A stretch of DNA of 64,000 nt. It comes from Pseudopedobacter alpinus. GTDB taxonomy: Bacteria > Bacteroidota > Bacteroidia > Sphingobacteriales > Sphingobacteriaceae. Below are positions 8,337 through 17,449 of this stretch, one piece after another. A model generated the notes under the pieces. The model ran no database searches, was not told the origin of the DNA, and saw only the letters and a program-made list of their open reading frames with translations. The position numbers and the translations under genes were made by a program. Numbering within the stretch: position 1 is the stretch's first letter; every line of letters starts with the position of its first letter. The stretch is taken from positions 1 to 64,000 of the forward strand of contig NZ_JBHULV010000011.1 of NCBI RefSeq assembly GCF_042684645.1, in the 5' to 3' direction.

Positions 8337-9503
8337 TTATTCATCAGAAACGTTTTTCCAACTTAAAACCGAATATTTAGTTCTGTTTTGATTTTCATCG
8401 CCGCCATAAATTAAGGTTTTTCGCACTTTTGTTGGAGAAGCAATTTCTTCAAATTTGTCCATTTCCTTAAATAAAGTGTTGCTTATTGTTTCGGTAGCTT
8501 TGATTTCAAAAATTGAAAAGCCTTGGATATCTTTCAACATTAAATCAACCTCGTTTGCATTGCTATCTTGCCAAAAATAGTAATCCCTTAGCAAATAAGA
8601 ATGGTGGTTTTGTTTTTGATATTCTGCTACTACCATATTCTCAAATATCTGGCCTTTCAATCTGTTTTCAACTACTTCATCAGCATTTCTTATTCCCAAT
8701 AAATGCGTTAAAAGTCCAGTATCATAAAAATATAGTTTCGGACTTTTAACCAACCTTTTGTTAAAATTTTGATGGTAAGGTTGCAGCAGGAAAATCACAT
8801 AGCTGCTTTCTAATATCGAAAGCCAAGCTTTAGCCGTATTATGTGTAATATCACATTCGTTTGCTAATGCGCTATAATTAAGTAATTGACCAGCTCTGGC
8901 GGCACACAAACTTATAAAAGTTCTAAATTGTTTTAAATCTCTAATATTTAACAGCTCTGTTACGTCCTTTTCTATATAGGTTTGAATATAGTTAGCGTAA
9001 AAAATGGAAGGATTTATATTTCTATCAAATATTGGAGGATAAAACCCCTTTATTGCAGCTTTAGGATAAGAGGCATCTAATAACTGATTTTGCTTTAACT
9101 CTTTAAAATCAAACGGAAGCAGCTTAAATAAAGCTACCCTACCTGCCAATGTTTGAGTAATGTTATTTAGTAAATGAAAGTTTTGAGAACCTGATAATAT
9201 GTATTGTCCCATTATTTGGAATTCATCTACCCTTTCTTGTAAATAAGAAAAAAGCTCAGGTACTCTTTGTACTTCATCTAAAATAACTTTATCATTATAT
9301 TGATTCAAAAATCCAAGTGGATCATCCGTAGCAAAAGAACGAATACTTGGGTTCTCTAAATTGATGTATCTATAATCACTAAATAATTGCTTTAGTAAAG
9401 TGGTTTTGCCAGATTGCCTCGGCCCCGTAAGTGCCAAAATAGGAAATTTAGTCTTCTGACTCTCTATAATTGGGGCAATTTGTCTAGTTATAAAATCATT
9501 CAT
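8337..9503 (-). CDS. AAA ATPase with DUF4143 domain
   Basis: From ATG 9503 the product has 388 residues. An AAA_14 ATPase domain carries Walker A GPRQSGKTT (28-36) and Walker B KVILDEVQRVP (about 93-103). The C-terminal half is DUF4143 (about residues 190-340), ending in a nuclease-like patch (DYYFWQDSNANEVDLMLKD, FEIKATETIS) that recalls the PD-(D/E)XK fold of archaeal-type DUF234/DUF4143 proteins. The role of this family is not settled. A longer TTG start at 9551 falls inside an upstream repeat and is less likely. The gene is convergent with the M1 peptidase gene and has four 22-bp direct repeats just upstream. Confidence 0.85.
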   Translation of the reverse strand: MNDFITRQIAPIIESQKTKFPILALTGPRQSGKTTLLKQLFSDYRYINLENPSIRSFATDDPLGFLNQYNDKVILDEVQRVPELFSYLQERVDEFQIMGQYILSGSQNFHLLNNITQTLAGRVALFKLLPFDFKELKQNQLLDASYPKAAIKGFYPPIFDRNINPSIFYANYIQTYIEKDVTELLNIRDLKQFRTFISLCAARAGQLLNYSALANECDITHNTAKAWLSILESSYVIFLLQPYHQNFNKRLVKSPKLYFYDTGLLTHLLGIRNADEVVENRLKGQIFENMVVAEYQKQNHHSYLLRDYYFWQDSNANEVDLMLKDIQGFSIFEIKATETISNTLFKEMDKFEEIASPTKVRKTLIYGGDENQNRTKYSVLSWKNVSDE

Positions 9504-9542
9504 AAAAGCTAATTCTATTAAATAGCTCACAATATATTGATT

Positions 9543-9625
9543 TATTCTCAATTTACATAAATTCTATTCTCAATTTGCATAGCTTTTATTCTCAATTTAC
9601 ATAAACTCTATTCTCAATTTACATA
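9543..9625 (-). repeat. Four direct repeats with exact 22-bp period upstream of the ATPase gene
   Basis: The 17-bp core TATTCTCAATTTACATA begins at 9543, 9565, 9587 and 9609; only the second copy differs (TTTGCATA). The 5-bp linkers vary. On the minus strand the units read TATGTAAATTGAGAATA and end 40 bp before the ATPase start codon. A period of two helical turns fits a protein binding cooperatively on one face of DNA, so this may be an operator or iteron-like site. Confidence 0.9.
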
Positions 9626-9738
9626 AATCAGAAATTAACTATTTAGGATGTTGAATTGAACATCTCCATCAAAAAAACAAGCATTAGTATTATATCGCTA
9701 TTTTTTTATACTTTCAACTATTCAATTTTAGCTAACGA

Positions 9739-11280
9739 ATGATGCCTGTAAAAACCTATGGAAGTGCCGTTTATGGTGTAGAAGCAATAAATATTACGGT
9801 TGAAGTTAACATTACCTCAGGCAATAAGTATTTTATTGTGGGTTTACCAGATAATGCGGTAAAAGAAAGCATGTTACGTATAGAAAGTGCAGTAACATCA
9901 AGCGGTTGCCGTATGCCAAGGCAAAAAATAGTGGTAAACATGGCTCCAGCAGATATTAGAAAAGAAGGCTCTGCTTATGATTTAACTATTGCTACTGGAA
10001 TATTAGCTGCATCAAACCAAATACCTGCAGATCAAATTGGCGAATATATTATTATGGGCGAACTGTCTTTAGATGGAGAAGTTAAACCCATAAAGGGCGC
10101 CTTACCAATATCAATACAAGCAAAAAAAGAAAAGTTTAAAGGTTTTATATTGCCAGAGCAAAATGCCCGAGAAGCTGCCATTGTAAGTGATATTGAAGTT
10201 TACGGAATTAGCCACATTAACCAAGTGATTGATTTTTTTGCCAAAGGAATTAAACCAGCGTTAACTATAGTTGATACCAGAGACGAATTTTACCATGCAT
10301 TGGGTAATTATGATGCTGATTTTGCAGACGTAAAAGGGCAAGAAAACATTAAACGGTCTTTAGAAATTGCTGCTGCTGGTGGTCATAACGCAATTTTAAT
10401 TGGTCCGCCAGGAGCAGGAAAAACTATGCTTGCCAAACGTTTGCCAACAATTTTGCCCCCTTTAAATTTATTTGAGGCTTTAGAAACCACTAAAATACAT
10501 TCTGTTGCTGGTAAACTATCAGCAACAGATGCATTAATTACCAGAAGGCCATTCCGCTCACCTCATCATACCGTTTCTGATGTTGCTTTGGTTGGTGGAG
10601 GCAGCAATCCGCAACCGGGCGAAATTTCTTTAGCTCATAACGGTGTTTTGTTTTTAGATGAATTACCCGAGTTTAAACGTACCGTTTTAGAAGTAATGCG
10701 TCAGCCCTTAGAAGAACGGAGGGTAACCATTGCCAGAGCCAGAATGTCTGTTGATTACCCTGCAAGTTTTATGCTAATTGCAGCTATGAATCCTTGCCCT
10801 TGTGGGTATTACAACCACCCCGAAAAGGAATGTGTTTGTGCACCTGGTGTTGTACAAAAGTATTTAAGCAAAGTGAGTGGACCATTGTTAGACAGAATAG
10901 ATTTACATGTAGAAGTAACGCCAGTTAATTTTGATGAATTAGCGTCAGAAAGACAAGCAGAGAAAAGCGAAATTATTAGAGAAAGGGTAATAAAAGCTAG
11001 GTTAATGCAAGAAAAACGTTTTGAAGAACATGAAAACATTTATTGCAATGCGCAAATGAGTCCGCAAATGGTAAGGGTAATTTGTAAGATAAACGATACC
11101 GGGCAGTTACTGTTAAAAAAGGCAATGGAAAAACTTGGTTTATCTGCCAGAGCTTACGATAGAATTTTGAAAGTAGCCCGCACCATTGCAGATTTAGCAC
11201 AAAGCGAAGAAATAGGGATAGAACACTTAGCTGAAGCTATCCACTTTAGAAGTTTAGATAGAGAAAATTGGGCAGGATAA
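9739..11280 (+). CDS. comM: YifB/ComM family Mg-chelatase-like AAA ATPase
   Basis: The 513-residue product has the ComM/YifB layout: an N-terminal Lon-protease-like ChlI domain (VYGVEAINITVEVNI to about 165), an AAA+ core with Walker A IGPPGAGKTML near residue 220 and Walker B LFLDELPEF near 305, the NPCPCGYY zinc-type cysteine region (about 351-358), and a C-terminal Mg_chelatase_C domain (MRVICKINDTG onward). In naturally competent bacteria ComM is a hexameric helicase that drives branch migration during integration of incoming DNA. It is followed 62 bp later by msrA in the same direction. Start could be ATG 9739 or 9742. Length matches the family. Confidence 0.93.
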   Translation: MMPVKTYGSAVYGVEAINITVEVNITSGNKYFIVGLPDNAVKESMLRIESAVTSSGCRMPRQKIVVNMAPADIRKEGSAYDLTIATGILAASNQIPADQIGEYIIMGELSLDGEVKPIKGALPISIQAKKEKFKGFILPEQNAREAAIVSDIEVYGISHINQVIDFFAKGIKPALTIVDTRDEFYHALGNYDADFADVKGQENIKRSLEIAAAGGHNAILIGPPGAGKTMLAKRLPTILPPLNLFEALETTKIHSVAGKLSATDALITRRPFRSPHHTVSDVALVGGGSNPQPGEISLAHNGVLFLDELPEFKRTVLEVMRQPLEERRVTIARARMSVDYPASFMLIAAMNPCPCGYYNHPEKECVCAPGVVQKYLSKVSGPLLDRIDLHVEVTPVNFDELASERQAEKSEIIRERVIKARLMQEKRFEEHENIYCNAQMSPQMVRVICKINDTGQLLLKKAMEKLGLSARAYDRILKVARTIADLAQSEEIGIEHLAEAIHFRSLDRENWAG

Positions 11281-11342
11281 ACTTGCTTAAAACTTTTTAG
11301 TAACGTAATGCGTTGTTAAACAAACAAAGCATTTAAAATATT

Positions 11343-12017
11343 ATGAAAAAGTATATAAAACTATTTAGTTTAAGTTTATTGGCCATTGTTATTACTGCAT
11401 GCAGTAGTAACGGACAATCTAACTCAAATAAAACCCAAAAAGATTTAAAAATGAATTTAACACCAGCCAAAGGAGAAGCCGTTGCTGCTTTTGCCTCTGG
11501 TTGCTTTTGGTGTACCGAACATATTTTTGAAGCAGTTGTTGGTGTTAAAGATGTAATATCTGGCTATGCCGGCGGTACAACACTTAACCCAACTTATGAT
11601 TTAGTGAATACTGAAACTACGGGCCATGCAGAAACGGTATTGGTTTATTACGACCCTCAAATAATTAGCTATGCAGAATTGGTAAAAGTGTTTTTTGCGT
11701 CGCATGATCCTACAACAAAAGACCAACAAGGGCCAGATAGAGGAAGTTCTTATCGCTCCATTCTTTTTTACAACACAGAAGCTGAAAAAGAAGTTGCCAT
11801 GAATGAAATTAAAGCGATTAGTGCTTCAAATAGGTTTAAAAACCCTTTAGTTACTCAGTTAAAAAAACTGGATGCTTTTTACGAGGCAGAAGAATACCAC
11901 CAAGATTATATTAATGGAGGAAAAGGAAGCATGAATCCATATATTAAAAATGTATCGATACCACGTTACGAGAAATTTAAAGCCGAATACAAAGGAAAAC
12001 TTAAAAAGGGTTCTTAA
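11343..12017 (+). CDS. msrA: Peptide-methionine (S)-S-oxide reductase, lipoprotein form
   Basis: The 224-residue enzyme reduces oxidised methionine in proteins. The MsrA signature GCFWC is at 53-57 with catalytic Cys54, followed by YAGG, the GHAETV block and the C-terminal EEYHQDY motif. A lipoprotein signal (ITAC, Cys20) indicates that it works in the periplasm on envelope proteins rather than in the cytoplasm. A strong terminator follows at 12051-12089. No MsrB domain is fused, and no resolving Cys-rich tail is present. Confidence 0.95.
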   Translation: MKKYIKLFSLSLLAIVITACSSNGQSNSNKTQKDLKMNLTPAKGEAVAAFASGCFWCTEHIFEAVVGVKDVISGYAGGTTLNPTYDLVNTETTGHAETVLVYYDPQIISYAELVKVFFASHDPTTKDQQGPDRGSSYRSILFYNTEAEKEVAMNEIKAISASNRFKNPLVTQLKKLDAFYEAEEYHQDYINGGKGSMNPYIKNVSIPRYEKFKAEYKGKLKKGS

Positions 12018-12050
12018 GTTCTAATTTTTATTCCACTTAATTTAGGTTTT

Positions 12051-12089
12051 AAAGGCTTGTATAGTTAAAGTCTTTAAAGCCTTTTTTTA
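12051..12089 (+). terminator. Terminator after msrA
   Basis: Arms AAAGGCTT (12051-12058) and AAGCCTTT (12077-12084) form an 8-bp stem followed by seven T residues on the plus strand. Confidence 0.8.
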
Positions 12090-12121
12090 ATCATAAATAA
12101 TTTAAATACAATATATAATAA

Positions 12122-12141
12122 ACATAAATAAAAATTTATGT
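12122..12141. promoter_or_regulatory. Inverted repeat upstream of dabB, candidate LysR operator
   Basis: ACATAAAT-AAAA-ATTTATGT is a perfect 8-4-8 dyad, 47 bp before the dabB start. The inner ATAAAT...ATTTAT fits the loose T-N11-A pattern of LysR-type binding sites. A LysR gene is encoded just past the operon (16137-17060), which makes it the obvious candidate; this is inference. Confidence 0.4.
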
Positions 12142-12188
12142 ATTAGTTTTTTCAAATTTGCGGAGTTAAAAACTCTAAAAATTTGAAT

Positions 12189-13676
12189 ATGAATACAACT
12201 TCTACACTTTCACATCCAAGTTCTAATCATTCGCTCAGTTTATTAAAAAATAAATCAAATTCAGCTGCCACTTTCTCTAATTCTACCAACATTTTTTTGT
12301 GGGTACTGTTTTTAGGAAACGCTATTTACTTAGCTGTAAATTTTGCAAATATGCAAACCATCTATTGGTCAAATATTATTCGCATTAATGGTTTTACATT
12401 ACTTATTTGGACAACTGTTACATTTTTTAGTGCCATATTAAGCACTTATAGCAAATACTATCTCACAGGATTTACATACCACAAAAAGTTTATAGTTTTA
12501 AGTTTAGGCTTTACATTTTCTGTAATGTTATTTATTGCTTCAAATCACATTATACTCTTATTAGCATCGTGGTTTACAATGGGCGTTTTTATGGCAAACC
12601 TAATAGGCGTAAATGCAAAATGGGGCGAAGCACAAGAGGCAAGAAAGTTTGCTCAAAAATATTTTTTATTAGGTACAAGTTTTTTAAGTGCAGGTGTTTT
12701 ATTATTAGCTTTTCAAACCAATGCTTTCACCTTAGAGGCAATTATTCAAAATCTTCCTAATCTTAGGCAAAGCACACTAATTATTGCGGGTTTATTAATC
12801 ATTGTTGCAGCAATCATTCAATCTGCAATATATCCTTTTCATAGGTGGTTACTTTCTGCAATGACAGCTCCAACGCCAGCATCAGCATTAATGCATGCAG
12901 GTTTTGTAAACGGAGCTGGAATTTTATTAGCGCTCTTCGCTCCTTTAATATTTGCATCAAATACTTTTACTATATTATTAGTCATCGGCGGCCTTACCGC
13001 AATAATAGCCCAGTTTACCAAGCTTTTACAAGCAAATGTGAAACAAAAATTAGGTTGTTCTACCATTGCCCAAATGGGTTTTATGATTATGCAATGTGGT
13101 TTAGGTTTTTTTAATGCTGCCGTTGTACATCTTATTCTACATGGTTTTTATAAAGCTTATTTGTTTCTTTCATCTGGCGAAAGCATTGAGCAAACAAAGC
13201 CAGAAAAACCAGAAAAAATTGTAATTAAACCTTTGCAAGCTGTGGTTGTGCTTTTCTTTGGTACGGTAGGCGCTTATCTTTTTGCATTATTAACAGGTAA
13301 AGGAACCGAAATTAATAGCAGTATTTTTTTAACACTAATTGTTGCCATAACAGTAGGGCAAATTACTTACAATATTGTTAAGCAAAGCAACCTAACCATT
13401 TGGCAAAAGGCATACATTCCGCCTGTATTATTTTTAATAGGGATAAGTATTTACGCATTAATTTATAATGGCGTAACACACCTAATGGCAACAACTCCAA
13501 TGGCAGATGTGCCTTTACCTTTAAACCTTACACAAATTGTATTTGGAGTAATATTTTTAACAGGCTTCTTTATGATGAAGCTTGGCGCTTACCGCAATTT
13601 TTCTTGGCTTTATGTTAAGCTAATGAATGATTCGCAACCCTATCACAAAACTGTATTAATGTTTAAAAGCAAATAA
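12189..13676 (+). CDS. dabB: DabB, proton-channel subunit of inorganic carbon transporter (NuoL-like)
   Basis: I take ATG 12189 (MNTTSTL), giving 495 residues; the TTG six bases earlier is less likely. The protein is a polytopic membrane protein of the proton-conducting NuoL/MrpA family, with about 13 hydrophobic helices. Core helices carry PFHRWLLSAMTAPTPASALM and HAGFVNGAGILL, which include the Lys/His/Glu residues used for proton movement. It ends 2 bp before a DUF2309 gene. That pairing defines the DAB complex, in which DabB is thought to couple proton flow to CO2 hydration by DabA. It is not a complex I subunit: no other nuo genes are near. Confidence 0.92.
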   Translation: MNTTSTLSHPSSNHSLSLLKNKSNSAATFSNSTNIFLWVLFLGNAIYLAVNFANMQTIYWSNIIRINGFTLLIWTTVTFFSAILSTYSKYYLTGFTYHKKFIVLSLGFTFSVMLFIASNHIILLLASWFTMGVFMANLIGVNAKWGEAQEARKFAQKYFLLGTSFLSAGVLLLAFQTNAFTLEAIIQNLPNLRQSTLIIAGLLIIVAAIIQSAIYPFHRWLLSAMTAPTPASALMHAGFVNGAGILLALFAPLIFASNTFTILLVIGGLTAIIAQFTKLLQANVKQKLGCSTIAQMGFMIMQCGLGFFNAAVVHLILHGFYKAYLFLSSGESIEQTKPEKPEKIVIKPLQAVVVLFFGTVGAYLFALLTGKGTEINSSIFLTLIVAITVGQITYNIVKQSNLTIWQKAYIPPVLFLIGISIYALIYNGVTHLMATTPMADVPLPLNLTQIVFGVIFLTGFFMMKLGAYRNFSWLYVKLMNDSQPYHKTVLMFKSK

Positions 13677-13678
13677 AA

Positions 13679-16003
13679 ATGAGCAATCTAAACTTTATTA
13701 AACTTATTGAAGAAGCATCAAGCGTAGTTGGCAAAACTTTTCCCTTATATGCTTTTGTAACGTCAAATCCACTTTCTGGTTATGAAAAAGATACCTTTTT
13801 TGATGCTACAGAAAGTGCGCAAAAATACTTTTCAGGTTCTTTTTTTCCAACAGCTTCGGTTTACCAACAGGCTTGGGATATTAATGAGATTGACGAGCAG
13901 GTTTTAAAAAATATGCTTATCGCCGATGGCTACATGGAATCTCCAGATTTTTATTTGCAACAAATAGAAAATAGCAAACCTTTACAAGAAGAAAACGCAA
14001 ACCATAATTTAGATACCATGATGGTAAAATGGTTGAGCGCATTTTTAGATGAGGGAATGGCAGAATGGGAAATGCCCAACAGAACAGAAGGTTTTTACTC
14101 CGCCTGGAGAAAATTAGCAAAGTATGATGGTAAACTTGGAGTAAAATCTTTAAATGAAATCCCAATAGATGCTACAAACGCTTTACAACAAGCGCTTAAA
14201 GTTTATACAGATAAAGAATACCTACAAATATTTGAATATCACATTGCAGCTTTGGCCGGTTGGACAGGCTACATTAAATACAGAGCAGAAAATAATACAG
14301 ATTGGCAACAAAAATATCCTATCACTTTAACAGATTATTTGGCGGTTAGGCTTTGGGTTGCAAATAGAATTCAGGCGCAAATAGTTGCCCCAAAAAAAGA
14401 CAGGACAGCTCAAAAAGAACAAGCAAAACTGCAATATATATGGTTAAAAGCTTGGGAAAAAAGTTTGCAGAATAAGTTGGTTCAAAAACTGGAGAAAAAA
14501 CAAACTACTGTTGAAGATGTAATAATTGCAGACGAAATACCAGACGCACAATTGGTTTTTTGTATTGATACCAGATCAGAACTGTTAAGAAGACATATTG
14601 AAGCACAAGGCAAGTACGAAACATTTGGTTTTGCTGGCTTTTTTGGAATTGCTGCAGATTATAAAGATTTAAACACCGGTATAATCAGAAAATCTTGTCC
14701 GCTGATAGTTGGATCTGCCTATACAATTTCCGAAAGCTGTTATACAAACAAAACCGCCGAACTGGTAAGTTTTAAAAAAACCGCCGAAGATTTAAAGTTT
14801 AAGAATTACTTTTTTAAAAGGTTAAAAAACATGTTACCATCTGCGTTTGGATATGTAGAAGGTTCGGGTTTAATTTATGGAGCTTCTTTGGTGGCAAGAT
14901 CACTGTTCCCAGCCAAACTTTATCAAATTGAACAAAAAAATTCAAAACCTCATGAAAGTTTTTGCGATACTAAAATTCAACACAGCCATTTAACTGATGA
15001 TACTTTAGCAAGCATTCCATTGGCAGAAAAAGTGGCAATTGTGAACTCCGCTTTTGCAGTAATGGGCTGGCAAAAATTTGCTCCCTTGGTTGTATTTGCT
15101 GGGCATGGCAGTCATTCAAAAAACAACCCATTTGGTTCAAGCTTGGATTGCGGTGCTTGTGCAGCTAGCCCCGGAAGAAACAATGCCAGAATGTTGGCTA
15201 GTTTAGCAAACTTAACCGAAGTAAAAGAAGCTTTAGCAGCAGAACATAATTTATTTATACCATCTAATACAGTTTTTATAGGTGCAGAACATAACACCAC
15301 AACAGAAGATATTGTACTTTTTGATGGGCAAGTGCCGGCATCACATCATGAATATTTGAAAGCTTTAAAAGTAAATTTAAAGAAAGCGCAATTAATTGCC
15401 ATAAAACAAAGAAGAGGATTAGCGAGCGATGAAATAAACCATGTTTACAAAAAAGCCAATAACTGGGCAGAAACCAGACCAGAATGGGGCTTAGCAAAAA
15501 ACGGCGGATTTATTATTGGTCCTAGAAATTTGTCGAAAAACGTAGATTTAGAAAGCAGGTGCTTTTTACAATCTTATGATTGGAGAAAAGACGATAGTGG
15601 CGATCTTTTAGAAGCCATTATGCAAGGGCCAATGACAGTTACGCAATGGATAAATAATCACTATTACTTTTCTACAGTTGATAACGATAGGTTTGGCGGA
15701 GGTACAAAAATTACCCACAACGTAACTGGGCAATTTGGTGTAGTGCAAGGAAACGGCGGAGACTTGAAAGTAGGCATACCACTACAATCTGTTAAAGCAA
15801 CAGATGATGAAATGTATCATCAACCTTTAAGATTATCGGTTATTATTGAAGCTCCTTTAGAAAGAGTAACTGCGATTTTAGACAAAAACCCAAATTTAAA
15901 AAGCTTAATTACCAACCAATGGATTTATTTATTAGTTATGGATCCGCTTAAAGAAGGTGCTCCAAAATTGTACAAAACTAATGAAGTCGAAACTGTAGCG
16001 TAG
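13679..16003 (+). CDS. dabA: DabA, DUF2309 carbonic-anhydrase-like subunit of inorganic carbon transporter
   Basis: The 774-residue cytoplasmic protein belongs to DUF2309. The zinc site expected from characterised DabA is visible: Cys295 and Asp297 in VFCIDTRSE, His476 in FAGHGSH and Cys491 in SSLDCGACAASPGR. The spacing between the last two (15 residues) matches that reported for Halothiobacillus DabA. With DabB it forms an energy-coupled pump that captures CO2 and releases bicarbonate inside the cell. In a heterotroph this supports carboxylases rather than Rubisco. It is tightly coupled to dabB (2-bp gap) and closed by a perfect terminator at 16053-16086. Somewhat shorter than many family members, but the core is complete. 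Confidence 0.93.
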   Translation: MSNLNFIKLIEEASSVVGKTFPLYAFVTSNPLSGYEKDTFFDATESAQKYFSGSFFPTASVYQQAWDINEIDEQVLKNMLIADGYMESPDFYLQQIENSKPLQEENANHNLDTMMVKWLSAFLDEGMAEWEMPNRTEGFYSAWRKLAKYDGKLGVKSLNEIPIDATNALQQALKVYTDKEYLQIFEYHIAALAGWTGYIKYRAENNTDWQQKYPITLTDYLAVRLWVANRIQAQIVAPKKDRTAQKEQAKLQYIWLKAWEKSLQNKLVQKLEKKQTTVEDVIIADEIPDAQLVFCIDTRSELLRRHIEAQGKYETFGFAGFFGIAADYKDLNTGIIRKSCPLIVGSAYTISESCYTNKTAELVSFKKTAEDLKFKNYFFKRLKNMLPSAFGYVEGSGLIYGASLVARSLFPAKLYQIEQKNSKPHESFCDTKIQHSHLTDDTLASIPLAEKVAIVNSAFAVMGWQKFAPLVVFAGHGSHSKNNPFGSSLDCGACAASPGRNNARMLASLANLTEVKEALAAEHNLFIPSNTVFIGAEHNTTTEDIVLFDGQVPASHHEYLKALKVNLKKAQLIAIKQRRGLASDEINHVYKKANNWAETRPEWGLAKNGGFIIGPRNLSKNVDLESRCFLQSYDWRKDDSGDLLEAIMQGPMTVTQWINNHYYFSTVDNDRFGGGTKITHNVTGQFGVVQGNGGDLKVGIPLQSVKATDDEMYHQPLRLSVIIEAPLERVTAILDKNPNLKSLITNQWIYLLVMDPLKEGAPKLYKTNEVETVA

Positions 16004-16052
16004 ATTGCAATAAAATAGAGGAAATAAAATTCTTATAATAACTCTTAAAAAA

Positions 16053-16086
16053 CAAAATCATCTCTGTAAAGGGATGATTTTGTTTT
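16053..16086 (+). terminator. Terminator after dabBA
   Basis: A perfect 10-bp stem, CAAAATCATC (16053-16062) with GATGATTTTG (16073-16082), and a 10-nt loop are followed by TTTTCT. Confidence 0.85.
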
Positions 16087-16136
16087 CTAGAAAAGCAGCG
16101 TTTAAGCTTTCCATATTTAGCATTCAGCATTTAAAA

Positions 16137-17060
16137 TCAATACTTCTCATACCAATCAAATTTGCTATGTATAATATTCTCTTTTTCTTCTTTTAAATAT
16201 TTTAAAAAGTTTTGTGCCGCTGGCGAGTGGTTTTTTCCTTTTAACCATATCAAACTCCAAGTAGAGGTTATAGGTAAACCCTTCACAGGGATAATTTGTA
16301 AATCATTATTATTTAGCTCATTTTTTACACCAATTAATGGCATAATAGAATAACCCATACCTGCTATAACTGCTTGTTTTACTGCTTCATTAGATGTTAA
16401 TTCCATTTTTTTTAGGATAGATATATTATTTTTATCCATAAAATCTTGCATAATTTGTCTTGTACCAGAACCTTTTTCTCTAAAAATAATAGGTAAAGTG
16501 CTTAAAAGTGTTTTATCATAAATGGTTTTTTGATATTCATTTTTTAATCCACCCATTAAAAATAGCTTATTTTGTAAAAGGTCTAACTTTTCTATATTTA
16601 AAGTACTTGGCAAAACGGAAACCAGCGCAAAATCAACTTCATTATTTTCCAAACTTCTTAATACGCCCTTTTTATTAGTAACGTCAATTTGTAATTCAAC
16701 ACCAGCATGTTGCCCTACAAAATCAGTAATAAAAAAAGGCATTATATATTTCCCAGTAGAAACTACAGATAATTTTAGTTTGCCAGTTAATTGGCCTTTA
16801 AACGCTTGAGTTTTAAAGTTAATTGCATGAACCTGATTAAGGATATTTTCTGCCGCTTCTGCAAGTTCTTTTCCAAAATCTGTAATATAAATTCTGCGTC
16901 CAACAACCTCGGTTAACGGTATATCAAACTGTAATTGTAAATTTCTTAGCTGTATTGAAACTGCTGGTTGTGTTAAATGCAATTCTTCTGCAGCTTTGGT
17001 AACACTTTGTGTTTGTGCAATTTTTAAGAAAATCTGTAATTGATTTAACGTATAATTCAT
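16137..17060 (-). CDS. LysR-family transcriptional regulator
   Basis: The 307-residue product has the LysR N-terminal winged HTH (LNQLQIFLKIAQTQSVTKAA, then EELHLTQPAVSIQLRNLQ) and a periplasmic-binding-like effector domain (about 90-295). It faces the dabBA operon tail to tail, so it is not in the usual divergent position. LysR proteins of the CbbR/CynR group often control CO2-uptake genes, so dabBA is its likely target, possibly through the dyad at 12122-12141. This assignment rests on proximity only. The effector is unknown. Confidence 0.88.
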   Translation of the reverse strand: MNYTLNQLQIFLKIAQTQSVTKAAEELHLTQPAVSIQLRNLQLQFDIPLTEVVGRRIYITDFGKELAEAAENILNQVHAINFKTQAFKGQLTGKLKLSVVSTGKYIMPFFITDFVGQHAGVELQIDVTNKKGVLRSLENNEVDFALVSVLPSTLNIEKLDLLQNKLFLMGGLKNEYQKTIYDKTLLSTLPIIFREKGSGTRQIMQDFMDKNNISILKKMELTSNEAVKQAVIAGMGYSIMPLIGVKNELNNNDLQIIPVKGLPITSTWSLIWLKGKNHSPAAQNFLKYLKEEKENIIHSKFDWYEKY

Positions 17061-17240
17061 AATTATGTGTTATGTTTACTATTACAAGTATAAATAAAAA
17101 CTAATGATTTAAAAAAGAGATTTTTGTAAAATTGGTATAGCGGTTATTTAATAATTATAGATAGCTAACCTAGGCTTATAATATTACTAATGTTTTGATT
17201 GTTTAAGAGTAAATGAATACCTAAAAGGTAACTTTATTGA

Positions 17241-17295
17241 TGAATTAATACTATAATTATTAAATATCGTTTATTATTGAATTAATATTACAATA
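17241..17295 (+). repeat. Two 18-bp direct repeats
   Basis: TGAATTAATACTATAATT (17241-17258) and TGAATTAATATTACAATA (17278-17295) match at 15 of 18 positions and start 37 bp apart. They lie 49 bp or more upstream of the -7 box at 17344. They could be activator sites, but AT-rich DNA makes chance similarity possible. Confidence 0.35.
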
Positions 17296-17343
17296 AATGC
17301 AATAAATACTTTAAAACTTTTAATAAAAGAAGATTTAAAACGT

Positions 17344-17351
17344 TAAATTTG
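17344..17351 (+). promoter_or_regulatory. Bacteroidota -7 box (TAAATTTG)
   Basis: TAAATTTG fits TAnnTTTG exactly. It lies about 100 bp before the ABC gene, leaving a long untranslated leader. No clear -33 TTTG is present. Confidence 0.4.
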
Positions 17352-17449
17352 TAATATTTATAAAAAGTTGTGGCTAATTAAAAATTTCCACCAAACATTA
17401 ACATTAAAAAGGTTGTTTAAACCTCAAGTTCTATATAAAGAATAAAAGA

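Larger units (their letters stand above)
17061..17449. other. Intergenic region upstream of secretion operon
   Basis: No gene is visible. It contains two 18-bp direct repeats and a TAnnTTTG box (separate entries) that probably serve the ABC-HlyD-TolC operon. Confidence 0.6.

Noticed and set aside
9543..9625. Short regular repeats as a CRISPR array
   Set aside because: Linkers are only 5 bp, too short to be spacers, and no cas gene is in the window.
12569..13114. Open frames on both strands inside dabB
   Set aside because: They overlap the conserved NuoL-like membrane gene in other frames and show no independent features.
12189..13676. dabB as a complex I (NuoL) or Mrp antiporter gene
   Set aside because: No other nuo or mrp genes are adjacent, while a DUF2309 gene follows after 2 bp, which is diagnostic of DAB.
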